From an uncultured Bacteroidales bacterium (GTDB lineage: Bacteria > Bacteroidota > Bacteroidia > Bacteroidales > UBA932), in contig UQYV01000023.1 of assembly GCA_900545245.1 (NCBI GenBank), forward strand, positions 1 to 51,933: a stretch of DNA of 51,933 nucleotides, written 5' to 3'. This document shows, piece after piece, positions 14,947 through 23,745 of the stretch; within the stretch, counting starts at the first letter, position 1; each line of letters begins with the position of its first letter. The notes beneath the pieces were generated by a model. The model had not been told where the DNA came from. It saw only the letters and a list, made by a program, of their open reading frames with translations, and made no database searches. The position numbers and the translations under genes were made by a program.

Positions 14947-17400
14947 ATGTTCGAAACCGGATTCATATCAGTGATTGTGCCGCTCAAGTTGGAGTGGGAG
15001 CCGGTTTATGCGCTGGGCGGAGCTGTAAAAGAGTTTTGTACCACTCACGGGAAAGAGTCAAGGGATGTCGCTGTCGGAGACAGAGTCCGGCTGCGTTTTG
15101 CGGGAAAGGAATATGTCGCAGTGGTCAGCAGAGTGAACGTCAATCCGACAACCGCACCGGATAAAGTGAAAACTGTGGAGGAAGTCCTTGACTGGCCTGC
15201 GGTGGGTATGGAAGAGATTGAATTGTGGAGACAGATTGCTTCCTATTATATGTGCAGCATCGGGGAGGTTTATAAAATGGCCTATCCGTCAATGAAGATG
15301 ATTGCCTCCGGAATGTCCCGTAATGCAAAGGCGGAGCTTAGGGCACAAAGGGATTATGAAAAACATTTGTTGCGAATTGGCCGGATTAAGGAACGCATTG
15401 AACGACGAGAAGAACAGCTCCGCAGAGCAAAGAAAGAGAGCGTAATCGAGCGTCTCAAAGCCGAGATTGCAGAACTTAATGGGCAACTGAGTTCACTCTC
15501 AGATGCTGAGATTGCCGGCAATGGAGAAAAACTTGCTTCGGGAAGTGAAAATGCCGAAGCGCAGTCTTATGGTGCTACGGAAAGATTTGAGGATTCGGAT
15601 ACTTTGGTTCTATCTCCCTCACAACTGGAGGCCTACGGAAAGATTGAGGAGGCTTTTCAGGCAGGTAAACCTGCTCTCCTTCAAGGCATTACCGGCTCAG
15701 GAAAGACGGAAATCTACACAAAGCTTGCGCAGGAGGCCATATATTCTGGAAAAAATGTTCTCTATCTCGTGCCTGAGATTGCGCTGAGCCGGCAGCTGGA
15801 GGAGCGCCTTGAGAAATACTTCCCGGGGAAACTGCTCGTCTATCATTCGGGGCTTACACCGAGCGAGAGGCAATGCGTAATGAAATCAGTAGAGCACAAA
15901 TCCGACGAAGCACAGAACCGTAAAAACGGGCATATTCTGCTCGGCACCCGCTCCGCCCTCTTTCTGCCGCATCACGACCTCGGACTTGTAATCGTGGACG
16001 AAGAGCACGATAGTTCCTACAAGCAGGACTCCCCTGCCCCGCGCTACAACGGACGCGATGTCGCCCTGATGCTTGCCGCAGAACATCACTGCGACATACT
16101 CCTCGGATCGGCAACACCCTCATTCGAATCCCTCTATAACTGTGCCTGCGGCAGGTTCCGGCAAATCACGCTAAACGAGCGCTTCCACGGAAATGGGAAT
16201 ACTGACGTCGTGCTCATAGACACGAATGCGGAAAGAAAGAAGCATGGAATGGTAGGCTCCATATCCAGAAAGCTCATCGAAATTCTCAAGAATACGCTTG
16301 AAACCGGAGGACAGGCAATGGTTCTGCGTGCGAGGAAGTCCTACGCGACGACGGTGCAGTGCAGCGAATGCGGGGCAATAATACGCTGCCCGCACTGCAA
16401 TGTGAGCCTCAACTTGCAGAAATCTCGAGGCCGTCTCGTCTGCAACCATTGCGGCTACACGACGGCCTGGTCCGAACACATACCGCATCCGAGGCCTAAC
16501 ATGCCTGACGCCTCCGGTTTGGGGCACGCCCAGGTTCTGAACGGGAACGGTGCTGGTCAGACGACGCAGCAACTGTGCAACGGCCGGCTTATAGCCTTTG
16601 GAGCCGGGACGGAAAAGATTGAGGAGGAGCTCAAGGCGATATTTCCGGAACGGACGGTGGCCCGGCTCGACTCCGACACCAGCGCAAAGGCAGGATGGCA
16701 GAAGAAGGTGCTCAAGGACTTCGCTGATAGAAAGATAGACATTCTGCTCGGCACGCAGATGCTGACCAAGGGTTTCGATTTTGACAACCTGAGTCTCGTG
16801 GCAGTCCTTCAAGCCGACTCGCTGCTTGGGCAGCAGGATTTCAGGGCGGATGAAAAGGCAATGCAGCTTCTTGAGCAGTTCCGGGGAAGATGCTCGCGGC
16901 GTGGTCAGGAAGGAACTTTCGTCATCCAGACCGCACAGCCGGAACATCCTGTCTATCAAATGCTTCTAAACGAGAACACAAGTGCGCCGTTCCAATATGA
17001 AAGTGTCTCTGACGAACAGTTTCCGACACCAGTCACAGCCGCAGACTACAAGACTGGACTTCTCGAAGAACGCCAGGCATTCCACTACCCTCCATACACC
17101 CGGATAATCAACATCATCCTGCGAGACGAAAAATTGGAACGCCTTGACAGGCTCGCCGGAACGCTCTCTCTGGTGCTCCGAGGTGCCGGGACATTCCCTG
17201 GTCAGGGCGTTGAGGTCACGCCTACATTTGCCCCGGCAGTCGACAAACTGCGCGACGAATACATCCGAATCATCAGAATCAGCCTGCCCAAGGACCGGAA
17301 TCTCTCGGCGAACAAGTCCGCGCTCGGCAGATTCATAAGAAGTTTTGCCACCGAACGCAAATACGACTCCCACATCACTATTGACGTCGATCCGTCATAA
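14947..17400 (+). CDS. priA: replication restart helicase PriA
   Basis: 817 residues from the ATG at 14947. PriA reloads DnaB at stalled forks. The N-terminal 3'-DNA-binding region (about 1-110) is followed by a charged coiled coil. The helicase core has Walker A QGITGSGKTEIY, DEEH box VDEEHDSSYKQD, GSATPSFES and ILLGTQMLTKGFDF. In the zinc region three Cys pairs are present (CSEC, CPHC, CNHC), but the fourth pair (CPxCG in other PriA) is missing. It is replaced by about 49 residues with two His and a single Cys before GTEKIEEEL. The gene converges on the CHAT gene with 16 bases between stops. Confidence 0.95.
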   Translation: MFETGFISVIVPLKLEWEPVYALGGAVKEFCTTHGKESRDVAVGDRVRLRFAGKEYVAVVSRVNVNPTTAPDKVKTVEEVLDWPAVGMEEIELWRQIASYYMCSIGEVYKMAYPSMKMIASGMSRNAKAELRAQRDYEKHLLRIGRIKERIERREEQLRRAKKESVIERLKAEIAELNGQLSSLSDAEIAGNGEKLASGSENAEAQSYGATERFEDSDTLVLSPSQLEAYGKIEEAFQAGKPALLQGITGSGKTEIYTKLAQEAIYSGKNVLYLVPEIALSRQLEERLEKYFPGKLLVYHSGLTPSERQCVMKSVEHKSDEAQNRKNGHILLGTRSALFLPHHDLGLVIVDEEHDSSYKQDSPAPRYNGRDVALMLAAEHHCDILLGSATPSFESLYNCACGRFRQITLNERFHGNGNTDVVLIDTNAERKKHGMVGSISRKLIEILKNTLETGGQAMVLRARKSYATTVQCSECGAIIRCPHCNVSLNLQKSRGRLVCNHCGYTTAWSEHIPHPRPNMPDASGLGHAQVLNGNGAGQTTQQLCNGRLIAFGAGTEKIEEELKAIFPERTVARLDSDTSAKAGWQKKVLKDFADRKIDILLGTQMLTKGFDFDNLSLVAVLQADSLLGQQDFRADEKAMQLLEQFRGRCSRRGQEGTFVIQTAQPEHPVYQMLLNENTSAPFQYESVSDEQFPTPVTAADYKTGLLEERQAFHYPPYTRIINIILRDEKLERLDRLAGTLSLVLRGAGTFPGQGVEVTPTFAPAVDKLRDEYIRIIRISLPKDRNLSANKSALGRFIRSFATERKYDSHITIDVDPS

Positions 17401-17416
17401 GATCCCGCAGCGTCAG

Positions 17417-20089
17417 TTAATCGAGAAGTATGAAGCCGGCCCAATAGAAAGGCTCGGGAAACTTGTCACGAAGGACTGTGCGGGCGCGTTGGAAGGCTTC
17501 GGGAATGGTACATCGTCCGGAGGTTAGGGCTGAGTAGAACTCCTTCATGAAGAGGGATGAGGCGCGGTCGCCTGATTCCCAGAGGTTCATCAGAATGTAG
17601 CGCACGCCTGACTTTCGGAACGCACGCTGCAGGCCATAGACACCTTCCGGGGTGGCCTGTCCCTGCCCGGTATCGCATGCTGAAAGGCAGACGAGAGATG
17701 TGCCAGAAAGGTCGAGAGCGGCAATTTCGGAGGCCGTCAGGAGATCTCCCCCAGACATCACAAGACCGGAGCGGTCCATCGCGCTTCCATAGCTTGTCAT
17801 AGTCCCAGAGGAAACGGAGTCGTCCGAGGTATACCAGAAGCCGTGGGTCGCGATATGAATTATGTTTGGAGATCGGCCAGCGAGGGCGCGGAATGCGGCT
17901 GCGGTGCCATCGTGTCCGGAATATATGCGAGCCGTGGTCCGCTTTCCGAGAATCCTGGATATGTCGCGGATTTCAGTGGCGGTGGCCGGAAGTTGGGGAT
18001 ATGCCATCCCGTAATCCAGATTTCCGAACAAGGCGGCGGAAAGACGGCGTGTGGCGAAGTTGCCTGCGCGACAAATATCTACAACATCCCTCGCCGAAGA
18101 AAGGCGCACCACATTGAACACATCACCAAACAGCCGTCCGTCAGAAAGGGAAAATGACTCGAACGGCAGCAGATGGAACGCCCCGGAAGGCACCACATAG
18201 ACATTTCCGTTCTGTGCACAGCTCTTTGAAATTAGAGAGGAAAGAGCGCCAGCAAAGTTCATAGCCTCGGGAGAATCAGTCTTGCGCCATACTCCCGCCG
18301 AGCCATCTTCCAGAAGCGCATCGGGAACCGAAGAGTTACAAAGATATACGAATCTGGCACACGGAGAATCGTGGGTGATTATATACGCGCAGTACTTGTG
18401 CGTGCCATCGGACGAATTAAAGTCCGTCATATCCACAATCACATCGCCCTCCTCAAGCGAAGCCCTCACGGCAGATGCATTCTTTTTCAGAAATGCTCCC
18501 ACATCCCCATAATAGGCGCATTGTGCTGCCAGACGGGAGTCCGCAACAGCCAGTTGCCGAGCAGTTTCGGTAAGGTCTGAAGCATCGGCACAGCCCACGC
18601 GCTCAAGTTCAGAGAGCCTGCTTTGAAGGTCGCAGATTTCTGAATACAGTCTCCTGTCCTCCTCCGTTCCGTTACTCCGGACAATCTCCGAGGCACCGCG
18701 TTCCGAAGCGAGTAGTAGCCCCTTTGCCATCAGAAGCGCGTCCCATGAACTTTCCGTGAAGGCGTCGCATTCATGCCCAGCCTTAATTCCGAACGCGGAC
18801 ATTCTGAATGCAATGTCAAGCATCTCGGACAAGCAGGCACCGCGGGCTTCGCCCGGAAGAAAGCGCAGCCGCTCCGCAATTCGCGAAGTAAGCCGCCGCT
18901 CCACTTCCATATAGTCCCTGCTGCCGCCCTCAATGTCGCCAACAACAGCCTTCATGTTGGCCAGATTGCAGAGAGCCTGCATGGTCATGTCAGAAACTTC
19001 ACCATAGACTTTCCTGCACCAATCGAAACGCTCCGAATAAAGACGCAGACTGCCGGTATAATCGCCTGACTGATAGAGCGCTCCGGCAAGAATATACCGT
19101 ACTCTCATCCTTTCCGTCCATGCCTCCGCGCCGCAAAGGGCAAGGACAGAATCCGCGGCTTCATAAAGCCGTGCCGCCTCAGTCCATTTTCCGAATCTTC
19201 CGCGCATCATTGCCCGTAATTGAAGATGGCGGCTAGTCGAAATCATATCCCTATCATACAACGATATAGAATCGGAGGCAGCAAAGCAACGGACCATATC
19301 CCCGGATTTCTGATAAACCTCGGCTATATTGAAATATTCAAGCCCGACATCACTGACTTCCGGCATTGATTCCGCCATTTTCAGCATTCTGCGACTATAC
19401 TTCAAGGCGTCGTCATATTCTTTCGCATCAATGCTCAAGGCACGTAGTTTCCGCAGGGTATCATAAAGTTCACCGTAATCAGTGTCCAGTGATATTCCGG
19501 AATCAAAATCACTGAGGATTTCAGAATACAATATCTTGGCACTCACAGAATTGCCCTCGCGTTCAAACTCGTCCGCAAGCATCTTGCTGCACGAACGCCT
19601 TATGACGGGACTCTCCGTGGCTCGTTTAAGTGAATCGACACTGGCAATAAGATCCGGCATCCGGTCGTCCATTCCATATTTCCTATAGATGCGCAGGCGT
19701 TCTCTGACTACATCAAGCTTCTCCTTTTCCATTGTGCAGTCAATCAACGCATCCGCTGTCTCAAGACGAGAAAGCGCACCGGCAATATCGCCGCAATATT
19801 CTTGAATGAAGCACAACTGGGTAAGACACAACACTGACATAGCCCGTTCGTCAGCACGGGACATCCAGTAGAGGGACTGCTCGAAACTGTTCACCGAATC
19901 GGAGTAACGGTCAGCATTGAACTCTTCAGTTCCCTGATTCAGAAATTTCAGTCCCATATTCAGGCACTGTGCCTTGGAAAATGCAGTGGTGTCGGTAACC
20001 ACACAGGATGATGGTGAGGATGCCGCGCTCATGCTGTCGATGCTCCCCAAAAGCAGGACGAGGCCGGCAATTAAGGTTGAAAACTTCAT
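17417..20089 (-). CDS. secreted TPR-CHAT domain caspase-fold protease
   Basis: 890 residues. A signal peptide (MKFSTLIAGLVLLLGSIDSM) predicts export to the periplasm. Residues about 40-450 are helical pairs in TPR style (LNMGLKFLNQGTEEFNADRY, EYFNIAEVYQKSGDMVRC, RVRYILAGALYQSGDYTGSL). The CHAT domain fills the last third, with the catalytic dyad His about 749 (HIATHG) and Cys about 805 (SACDTG), plus the family's EGVYGLQRAFRKSG, LWESGD and C-terminal FYWAGFILL. It should be an active Cys protease. Its ATG overlaps the stop of the upstream gene (ATGA). It is last in the five-gene cluster starting at 23608. Confidence 0.9.
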   Translation of the reverse strand: MKFSTLIAGLVLLLGSIDSMSAASSPSSCVVTDTTAFSKAQCLNMGLKFLNQGTEEFNADRYSDSVNSFEQSLYWMSRADERAMSVLCLTQLCFIQEYCGDIAGALSRLETADALIDCTMEKEKLDVVRERLRIYRKYGMDDRMPDLIASVDSLKRATESPVIRRSCSKMLADEFEREGNSVSAKILYSEILSDFDSGISLDTDYGELYDTLRKLRALSIDAKEYDDALKYSRRMLKMAESMPEVSDVGLEYFNIAEVYQKSGDMVRCFAASDSISLYDRDMISTSRHLQLRAMMRGRFGKWTEAARLYEAADSVLALCGAEAWTERMRVRYILAGALYQSGDYTGSLRLYSERFDWCRKVYGEVSDMTMQALCNLANMKAVVGDIEGGSRDYMEVERRLTSRIAERLRFLPGEARGACLSEMLDIAFRMSAFGIKAGHECDAFTESSWDALLMAKGLLLASERGASEIVRSNGTEEDRRLYSEICDLQSRLSELERVGCADASDLTETARQLAVADSRLAAQCAYYGDVGAFLKKNASAVRASLEEGDVIVDMTDFNSSDGTHKYCAYIITHDSPCARFVYLCNSSVPDALLEDGSAGVWRKTDSPEAMNFAGALSSLISKSCAQNGNVYVVPSGAFHLLPFESFSLSDGRLFGDVFNVVRLSSARDVVDICRAGNFATRRLSAALFGNLDYGMAYPQLPATATEIRDISRILGKRTTARIYSGHDGTAAAFRALAGRSPNIIHIATHGFWYTSDDSVSSGTMTSYGSAMDRSGLVMSGGDLLTASEIAALDLSGTSLVCLSACDTGQGQATPEGVYGLQRAFRKSGVRYILMNLWESGDRASSLFMKEFYSALTSGRCTIPEAFQRARTVLRDKFPEPFYWAGFILLD

Positions 20090-20508
20090 TTCTTGACTTT
20101 GTTTTCCAGTTCGCCAATCCGGGCAATCACGTCGTCAATCAGCATCCTCTCGTACTCCGCGCGGGTCTTGAGGCTGTCAATCCGCTCGGCCGCAAGGCTG
20201 ACATTGCCGGCCGAAATCAGGGAATCAATCTGCCGCAGAGCCGTCTCATACGACGTTCCGCCACGAAGCACAGGCTCAGGAATAACTGGATTTCTCGGGT
20301 TTACGAAAACCATTGTCATAAAAAACATCACGAGCACTGCGGCGCAGGATGCTGCCAGCACGCTCCATGCGACAACCCTCCGGTGACGGGAATGGTCCTT
20401 AAATTCCCCGTCCCAACCGTTCATAATGGCACGTTTCCCGGCCACATCACGCACGGCATCCCCGATTTCCCGTTCGAGGGTCGCATCATCTATCTGTCTA
20501 TCATTCAT
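20086..20508 (-). CDS. single-pass membrane protein, candidate anti-sigma factor
   Basis: 140 residues. The N-terminal 45 residues are charged and presumably cytosolic. A single membrane segment follows (about 46-70: VVAWSVLAASCAAVLVMFFM). The C-terminal 70 residues are probably periplasmic and helical with heptad-like spacing (QIDSLISAGNVSLAAERIDS, IDDVIARIGELENKVKK). It starts 15 bases after the ECF sigma gene. Position, size and topology fit a transmembrane anti-sigma factor, but I see no recognised anti-sigma motif (no HxxxCxxC). The alternative is a scaffold for the CHAT protease encoded next, whose start overlaps this stop. Confidence 0.75.
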   Translation of the reverse strand: MNDRQIDDATLEREIGDAVRDVAGKRAIMNGWDGEFKDHSRHRRVVAWSVLAASCAAVLVMFFMTMVFVNPRNPVIPEPVLRGGTSYETALRQIDSLISAGNVSLAAERIDSLKTRAEYERMLIDDVIARIGELENKVKK

Positions 20509-20523
20509 ATTCTTGTTAATTTT

Positions 20524-21159
20524 TCATAATTTGATGCCTGCGGTCCGGAACGTATCGTTCACACGAGCCTTGAGTAGCGTGAGGCATTTGGACTTTCCCG
20601 TCTTGAGAGCGTTGTAGGACTGGTTTCCGACACGCCTTTCAAGGATTTCCTCAAGGCTCATATTCTTGTAGTAGAACATAGTGAGAATTTCCCGGCAACG
20701 GTGCGGCAGAGCCATAAAGGACTGACGCACAATCTGTTCGCGCATAAGTTCCAGAGACTTGTCCCACCAGAGCGGCTCATCCGCAGCACATTCGTGCCAT
20801 TCGTCAATCGCCTCGACACTCCCCTTATCGCGCAGCCGTTCAAGGTAGAGGTTCCGCACAATCCTCATGAAATAGCCGGACAGTTCCGGGATCTCGGCAA
20901 TGACACCACTCCGTCGCGCCGCAACCACTTTTCCCTCGGCAATATATATGCTCCCATTCTCTATCTTTTCCCACAGAATCACGAAAGCGTCCTGAAAAAG
21001 GTCGGCCTTTTCGTCGGCATCGATGTTACCGTATTTCGCGGTACCGCGGTCGAACAGGCGGCGGCATTTCCGATAAAAATGCATCTGGATGTCAGAGGCA
21101 CCGGAATGTATGCCCCGGACATAATCGATGTCCGAATATTTTTTCAAAATCAGCCTCAT
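20524..21159 (-). CDS. ECF-type RNA polymerase sigma factor
   Basis: 211 residues from the ATG at 21159 (a TTG three codons upstream overlaps the previous stop). Region 2 contains ADLFQDAFVILWEKI and FMRIVRNLYLERLRDKG, with an insertion of roughly 20 residues between its helices. Region 4 contains ALPHRCREILTMFYYKNMSL, then EEILERRVGNQSYNALKTGK, the -35 recognition helix-turn-helix. The spacing to the metacaspase stop is five bases, so translation is probably coupled. Expected role: directing RNA polymerase to a small regulon, perhaps including this cluster or the neighbouring lipoprotein operon. Confidence 0.9.
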   Translation of the reverse strand: MRLILKKYSDIDYVRGIHSGASDIQMHFYRKCRRLFDRGTAKYGNIDADEKADLFQDAFVILWEKIENGSIYIAEGKVVAARRSGVIAEIPELSGYFMRIVRNLYLERLRDKGSVEAIDEWHECAADEPLWWDKSLELMREQIVRQSFMALPHRCREILTMFYYKNMSLEEILERRVGNQSYNALKTGKSKCLTLLKARVNDTFRTAGIKL

Positions 21160-21164
21160 TGCAT

Positions 21165-22028
21165 TCAATCTCTCTTCACAAATATATCCGAAAATCTGCG
21201 AATATCGGTCTCCCCTGTCATGATAGGAGCCTGAGGCAGGCGGGAACGAGCCCCATTCCTGTTGTAAAATTCGCTGATTTTGGCAAGCAGTTCATCATTT
21301 TCAAGTCCGCAGAGTTCCGCAGCCAGCGTGCACAGAGCCGCGGAAAGCCGTCCCGAACCGTCCGGAAGTTCCTGATTCAGCTGGTAGTCGCGGCAGGCGG
21401 AAAGGGTCAGCCACCGTTCACGACGCCGAGCAGCGCGATGCCGTCCGGTCAAGGGAATGACGAACCCGTCATAGACACCGCGCACGACGGTATTCTGCTC
21501 CGGACGGCGTGTGGAATCCCCCGCATGACAGGCATCTACGGAAACTGCAAGCAGGCCATCCTCGCCAATTCGCTCGCGCACCGAGGTAAGCAGCACATTG
21601 ATTTCGTCGTCACACAGATGCCGCTCTCCACGGTCACGAGGGCAGTATTTCCTACAGGCATCGTAGGGAATCCACGACTCGTCCCAGCCGTCGCTCTCGT
21701 CCCCATCGACATCCGTCATCAGCTGCCCGTGTCCGGAAAAGTGCACATAGACCGTGTCCCCCGTTTCACAGCGTCCGGCAAGAAGTTCAAACTGCGCGAC
21801 AATCGCAGCCTTGGTCGCCTCCCGCCCGACCAGCACGGAAAGGTTCCTAAAGCCGTTTTCCCGCAGCATCCCAGCAACCGCCCCTGCATCCCTGTCCCCG
21901 TGAATCTGCCCCCACGCCGGATCCTCATATTCCCCGATTCCGATCACAAGCGCACGCCTCGTCCCCGCAAAAGAGCAGAGGCACAAGGCGTTCAAAAGAA
22001 GCATCGTCAATGTTTTCCTCAACAGCAT
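21165..22028 (-). CDS. secreted metacaspase-like peptidase (C14 family)
   Basis: 287 residues from the ATG at 22028, two bases after the preceding stop. A signal peptide (MLLRKTLTMLLLNALCLCSF) ends near FAG-TRR, predicting periplasmic export. The caspase fold starts ALVIGIGEYED; the catalytic His lies in HFSGHG (about His100) and the catalytic Cys in VDACHAG (about Cys167). The Asp of HGDRDA (about 47) is at the position that binds a P1 Arg or Lys in metacaspases. It should be an active Arg/Lys-specific protease. Gene order puts it between the ATPase and the sigma factor. Confidence 0.9.
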   Translation of the reverse strand: MLLRKTLTMLLLNALCLCSFAGTRRALVIGIGEYEDPAWGQIHGDRDAGAVAGMLRENGFRNLSVLVGREATKAAIVAQFELLAGRCETGDTVYVHFSGHGQLMTDVDGDESDGWDESWIPYDACRKYCPRDRGERHLCDDEINVLLTSVRERIGEDGLLAVSVDACHAGDSTRRPEQNTVVRGVYDGFVIPLTGRHRAARRRERWLTLSACRDYQLNQELPDGSGRLSAALCTLAAELCGLENDELLAKISEFYNRNGARSRLPQAPIMTGETDIRRFSDIFVKRD

Positions 22029-22030
22029 TT

Positions 22031-23608
22031 TCAATCAGACACAGCCACAGTCCAGCCATCAAGAGTTCGAGAGGTGGTCGAGATATTGACTCCGACTTTG
22101 ACGAGACGCTTGCCGGTCTCAAATGTGTAAGGTATCATATACCCCTTGTCGTCTATCTGCCTCAGAGCCGTCTCGGCAGTGCTGTCCACCTTAAATTCAA
22201 AGACATAAATGGAGTCGGCGGTCCAGCATACTGCATCGGCACGCCCGACGGCAGACTTTTCCTCGGTCCGGATGTAGTAACCGAGAAGCGAAAATATCAG
22301 ATAAAGCATTGTCTGATAATGCTTCTCTGTCTTGTTCTCAAGGTCGTTAGGCATTGCGGACATATAAACCTGCATACGCCGCAAAGCGGTGTCTATGTCG
22401 CCCTTCTGCAAGGCAAGATTGAACTGAAGCACAAAGGACGCGTTCATCGGGTCGGTGCTGCGGTAACGGGCAAGAAGGCATTTCAAGAAACCATTACGGA
22501 CTTCTTTGTTTGGGTAGCCGAGAGTGTAGCTGTCAAACTGCCTGTCATAGCCCTTTATCGTAAGATAACCCGTCTGATAGAGCATCGGTATAACGTCATC
22601 GCTCAGTTCAGGAGAGACATCGAAAGTGTCAAGGGAGATGCCTGACATCCCGTCAAGTTCACGTTCATCTATTGACCGATGCTCCAGACGCTCTGCCAGA
22701 TAAGTCGGCGTGCCTGAACCGAACCAATATGATCCCAGACGCCTGTCAGAAAAAGCATTCAGCAGACTAAACGGATTATAGATATCCTCCGAGCCTGCAC
22801 AAAAATGATAGCCGTCGTAGTTCTCCTTCAAAAGTTCAAGCGCCCTCTCTTCGCTCACGCCTTCCGCTTCGGCAAGAGCCTTTATCGGTTCGACGAAATC
22901 CCGCTCAAGCTCCGACTGCGAAATTCCGCAGACGGCAGAATACTCCGGGAGCATCGATATGTTCTTTAGATTGTTCAGTTCGCTGAATATGCTAAGCTGC
23001 GCGAACTTGTTGATTCCTGTTATGAATACAAAGCGAAGATAGGGGTCGAGGCTCTTTATCGGACTGTAGAAGTTCCTCATTATCTGACGCATCTTCGGAA
23101 GCCTCTCTTTGTCATTCATCACGTCAAGTAACGGCGCGTCATACTCGTCTATGATGATGACGGCCTTCTCGCCGGTCTTTTCCGCAGCACGCCACACCAA
23201 CCCTTCAAGACGCTGGTTTACGTTCAGGTCTTTCTCCCCACGACCATACACTTGTTCATAAACATACAGCTTCTTATCCAGCTCGTCAAGCAGCTGATCC
23301 TCATTCATATGCTTTGCCGTAGACATATCGAAATGGAAAACAGGATGCCTTACCCATTCCGTCTCCTGTTCTCCGGCCTTCAGGCCATCGAAAAGCTCCT
23401 TCTCTCCGGCAAAATAGGAGTGGAAAGTCGATGACAGCAGAGACTTACCGAAACGGCGCGGACGGCTAAGAAAGACATACTCAAACTTATTGGCAATTTC
23501 ATACACATACGCGGTCTTGTCCACATATATATAATCGCCCTTGACAATCTTGTCAAAAGTCTGCACCCCAATAGGAAATTCTTTCATGCCTGTATTCATA
23601 TCCGTCAT
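22031..23608 (-). CDS. AAA-ATPase-like protein with C-terminal PD-(D/E)XK nuclease-like domain
   Basis: 525 residues from the ATG at 23608; ATGs at 23599 and 23587 are also possible, and the last gives the family-typical start MKEFPIG with a leader of about 30 bases. N-terminal AAA-ATPase_like domain: FPIGVQTFDKIVKGDYIYVD, P-loop SRPRRFGKSLLSS and Walker B KAVIIIDEYDAPLL. The C-terminal PD-(D/E)XK-like domain has ADAVCWT...YVFEFKVD and a conserved Gln (LRQIDDKGY). The family is abundant in Bacteroidota and of unknown function. It heads the five-gene cluster and ends two bases before the metacaspase ATG. Confidence 0.88.
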   Translation of the reverse strand: MTDMNTGMKEFPIGVQTFDKIVKGDYIYVDKTAYVYEIANKFEYVFLSRPRRFGKSLLSSTFHSYFAGEKELFDGLKAGEQETEWVRHPVFHFDMSTAKHMNEDQLLDELDKKLYVYEQVYGRGEKDLNVNQRLEGLVWRAAEKTGEKAVIIIDEYDAPLLDVMNDKERLPKMRQIMRNFYSPIKSLDPYLRFVFITGINKFAQLSIFSELNNLKNISMLPEYSAVCGISQSELERDFVEPIKALAEAEGVSEERALELLKENYDGYHFCAGSEDIYNPFSLLNAFSDRRLGSYWFGSGTPTYLAERLEHRSIDERELDGMSGISLDTFDVSPELSDDVIPMLYQTGYLTIKGYDRQFDSYTLGYPNKEVRNGFLKCLLARYRSTDPMNASFVLQFNLALQKGDIDTALRRMQVYMSAMPNDLENKTEKHYQTMLYLIFSLLGYYIRTEEKSAVGRADAVCWTADSIYVFEFKVDSTAETALRQIDDKGYMIPYTFETGKRLVKVGVNISTTSRTLDGWTVAVSD

Positions 23609-23622
23609 TCTTGGTCCGACTA

Positions 23623-23630
23623 CAAAGATA
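23623..23630 (-). promoter_or_regulatory. -7 box of the ATPase-metacaspase-sigma-CHAT cluster
   Basis: Read on the minus strand the bases are TATCTTTG, an exact TAnnTTTG. The predicted start is near 23617. No clean TTTG occurs 19-21 bases upstream, so the promoter may need an activator or a different sigma. Confidence 0.55.
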
Positions 23631-23660
23631 CAAATTTTAAGCAGATAGCGCCATATCAAC

Positions 23661-23687
23661 GTATTGATTTGAGAAGAGAATCAATAC
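23661..23687. promoter_or_regulatory. perfect 9-bp inverted repeat upstream of the cluster promoter
   Basis: GTATTGATT (23661-23669) and AATCAATAC (23679-23687) are exact inverted copies around a 9-base loop. The repeat begins about 30 bases upstream of the -7 box. No T-run follows on the minus strand, so an operator is more likely than a terminator of the upstream lipoprotein operon. Confidence 0.5.
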
Positions 23688-23745
23688 ACATATTCATAAT
23701 ATCCTGTCCCTTTTTATACAAAAACATGTTAAGGTTTCTGAGGTA

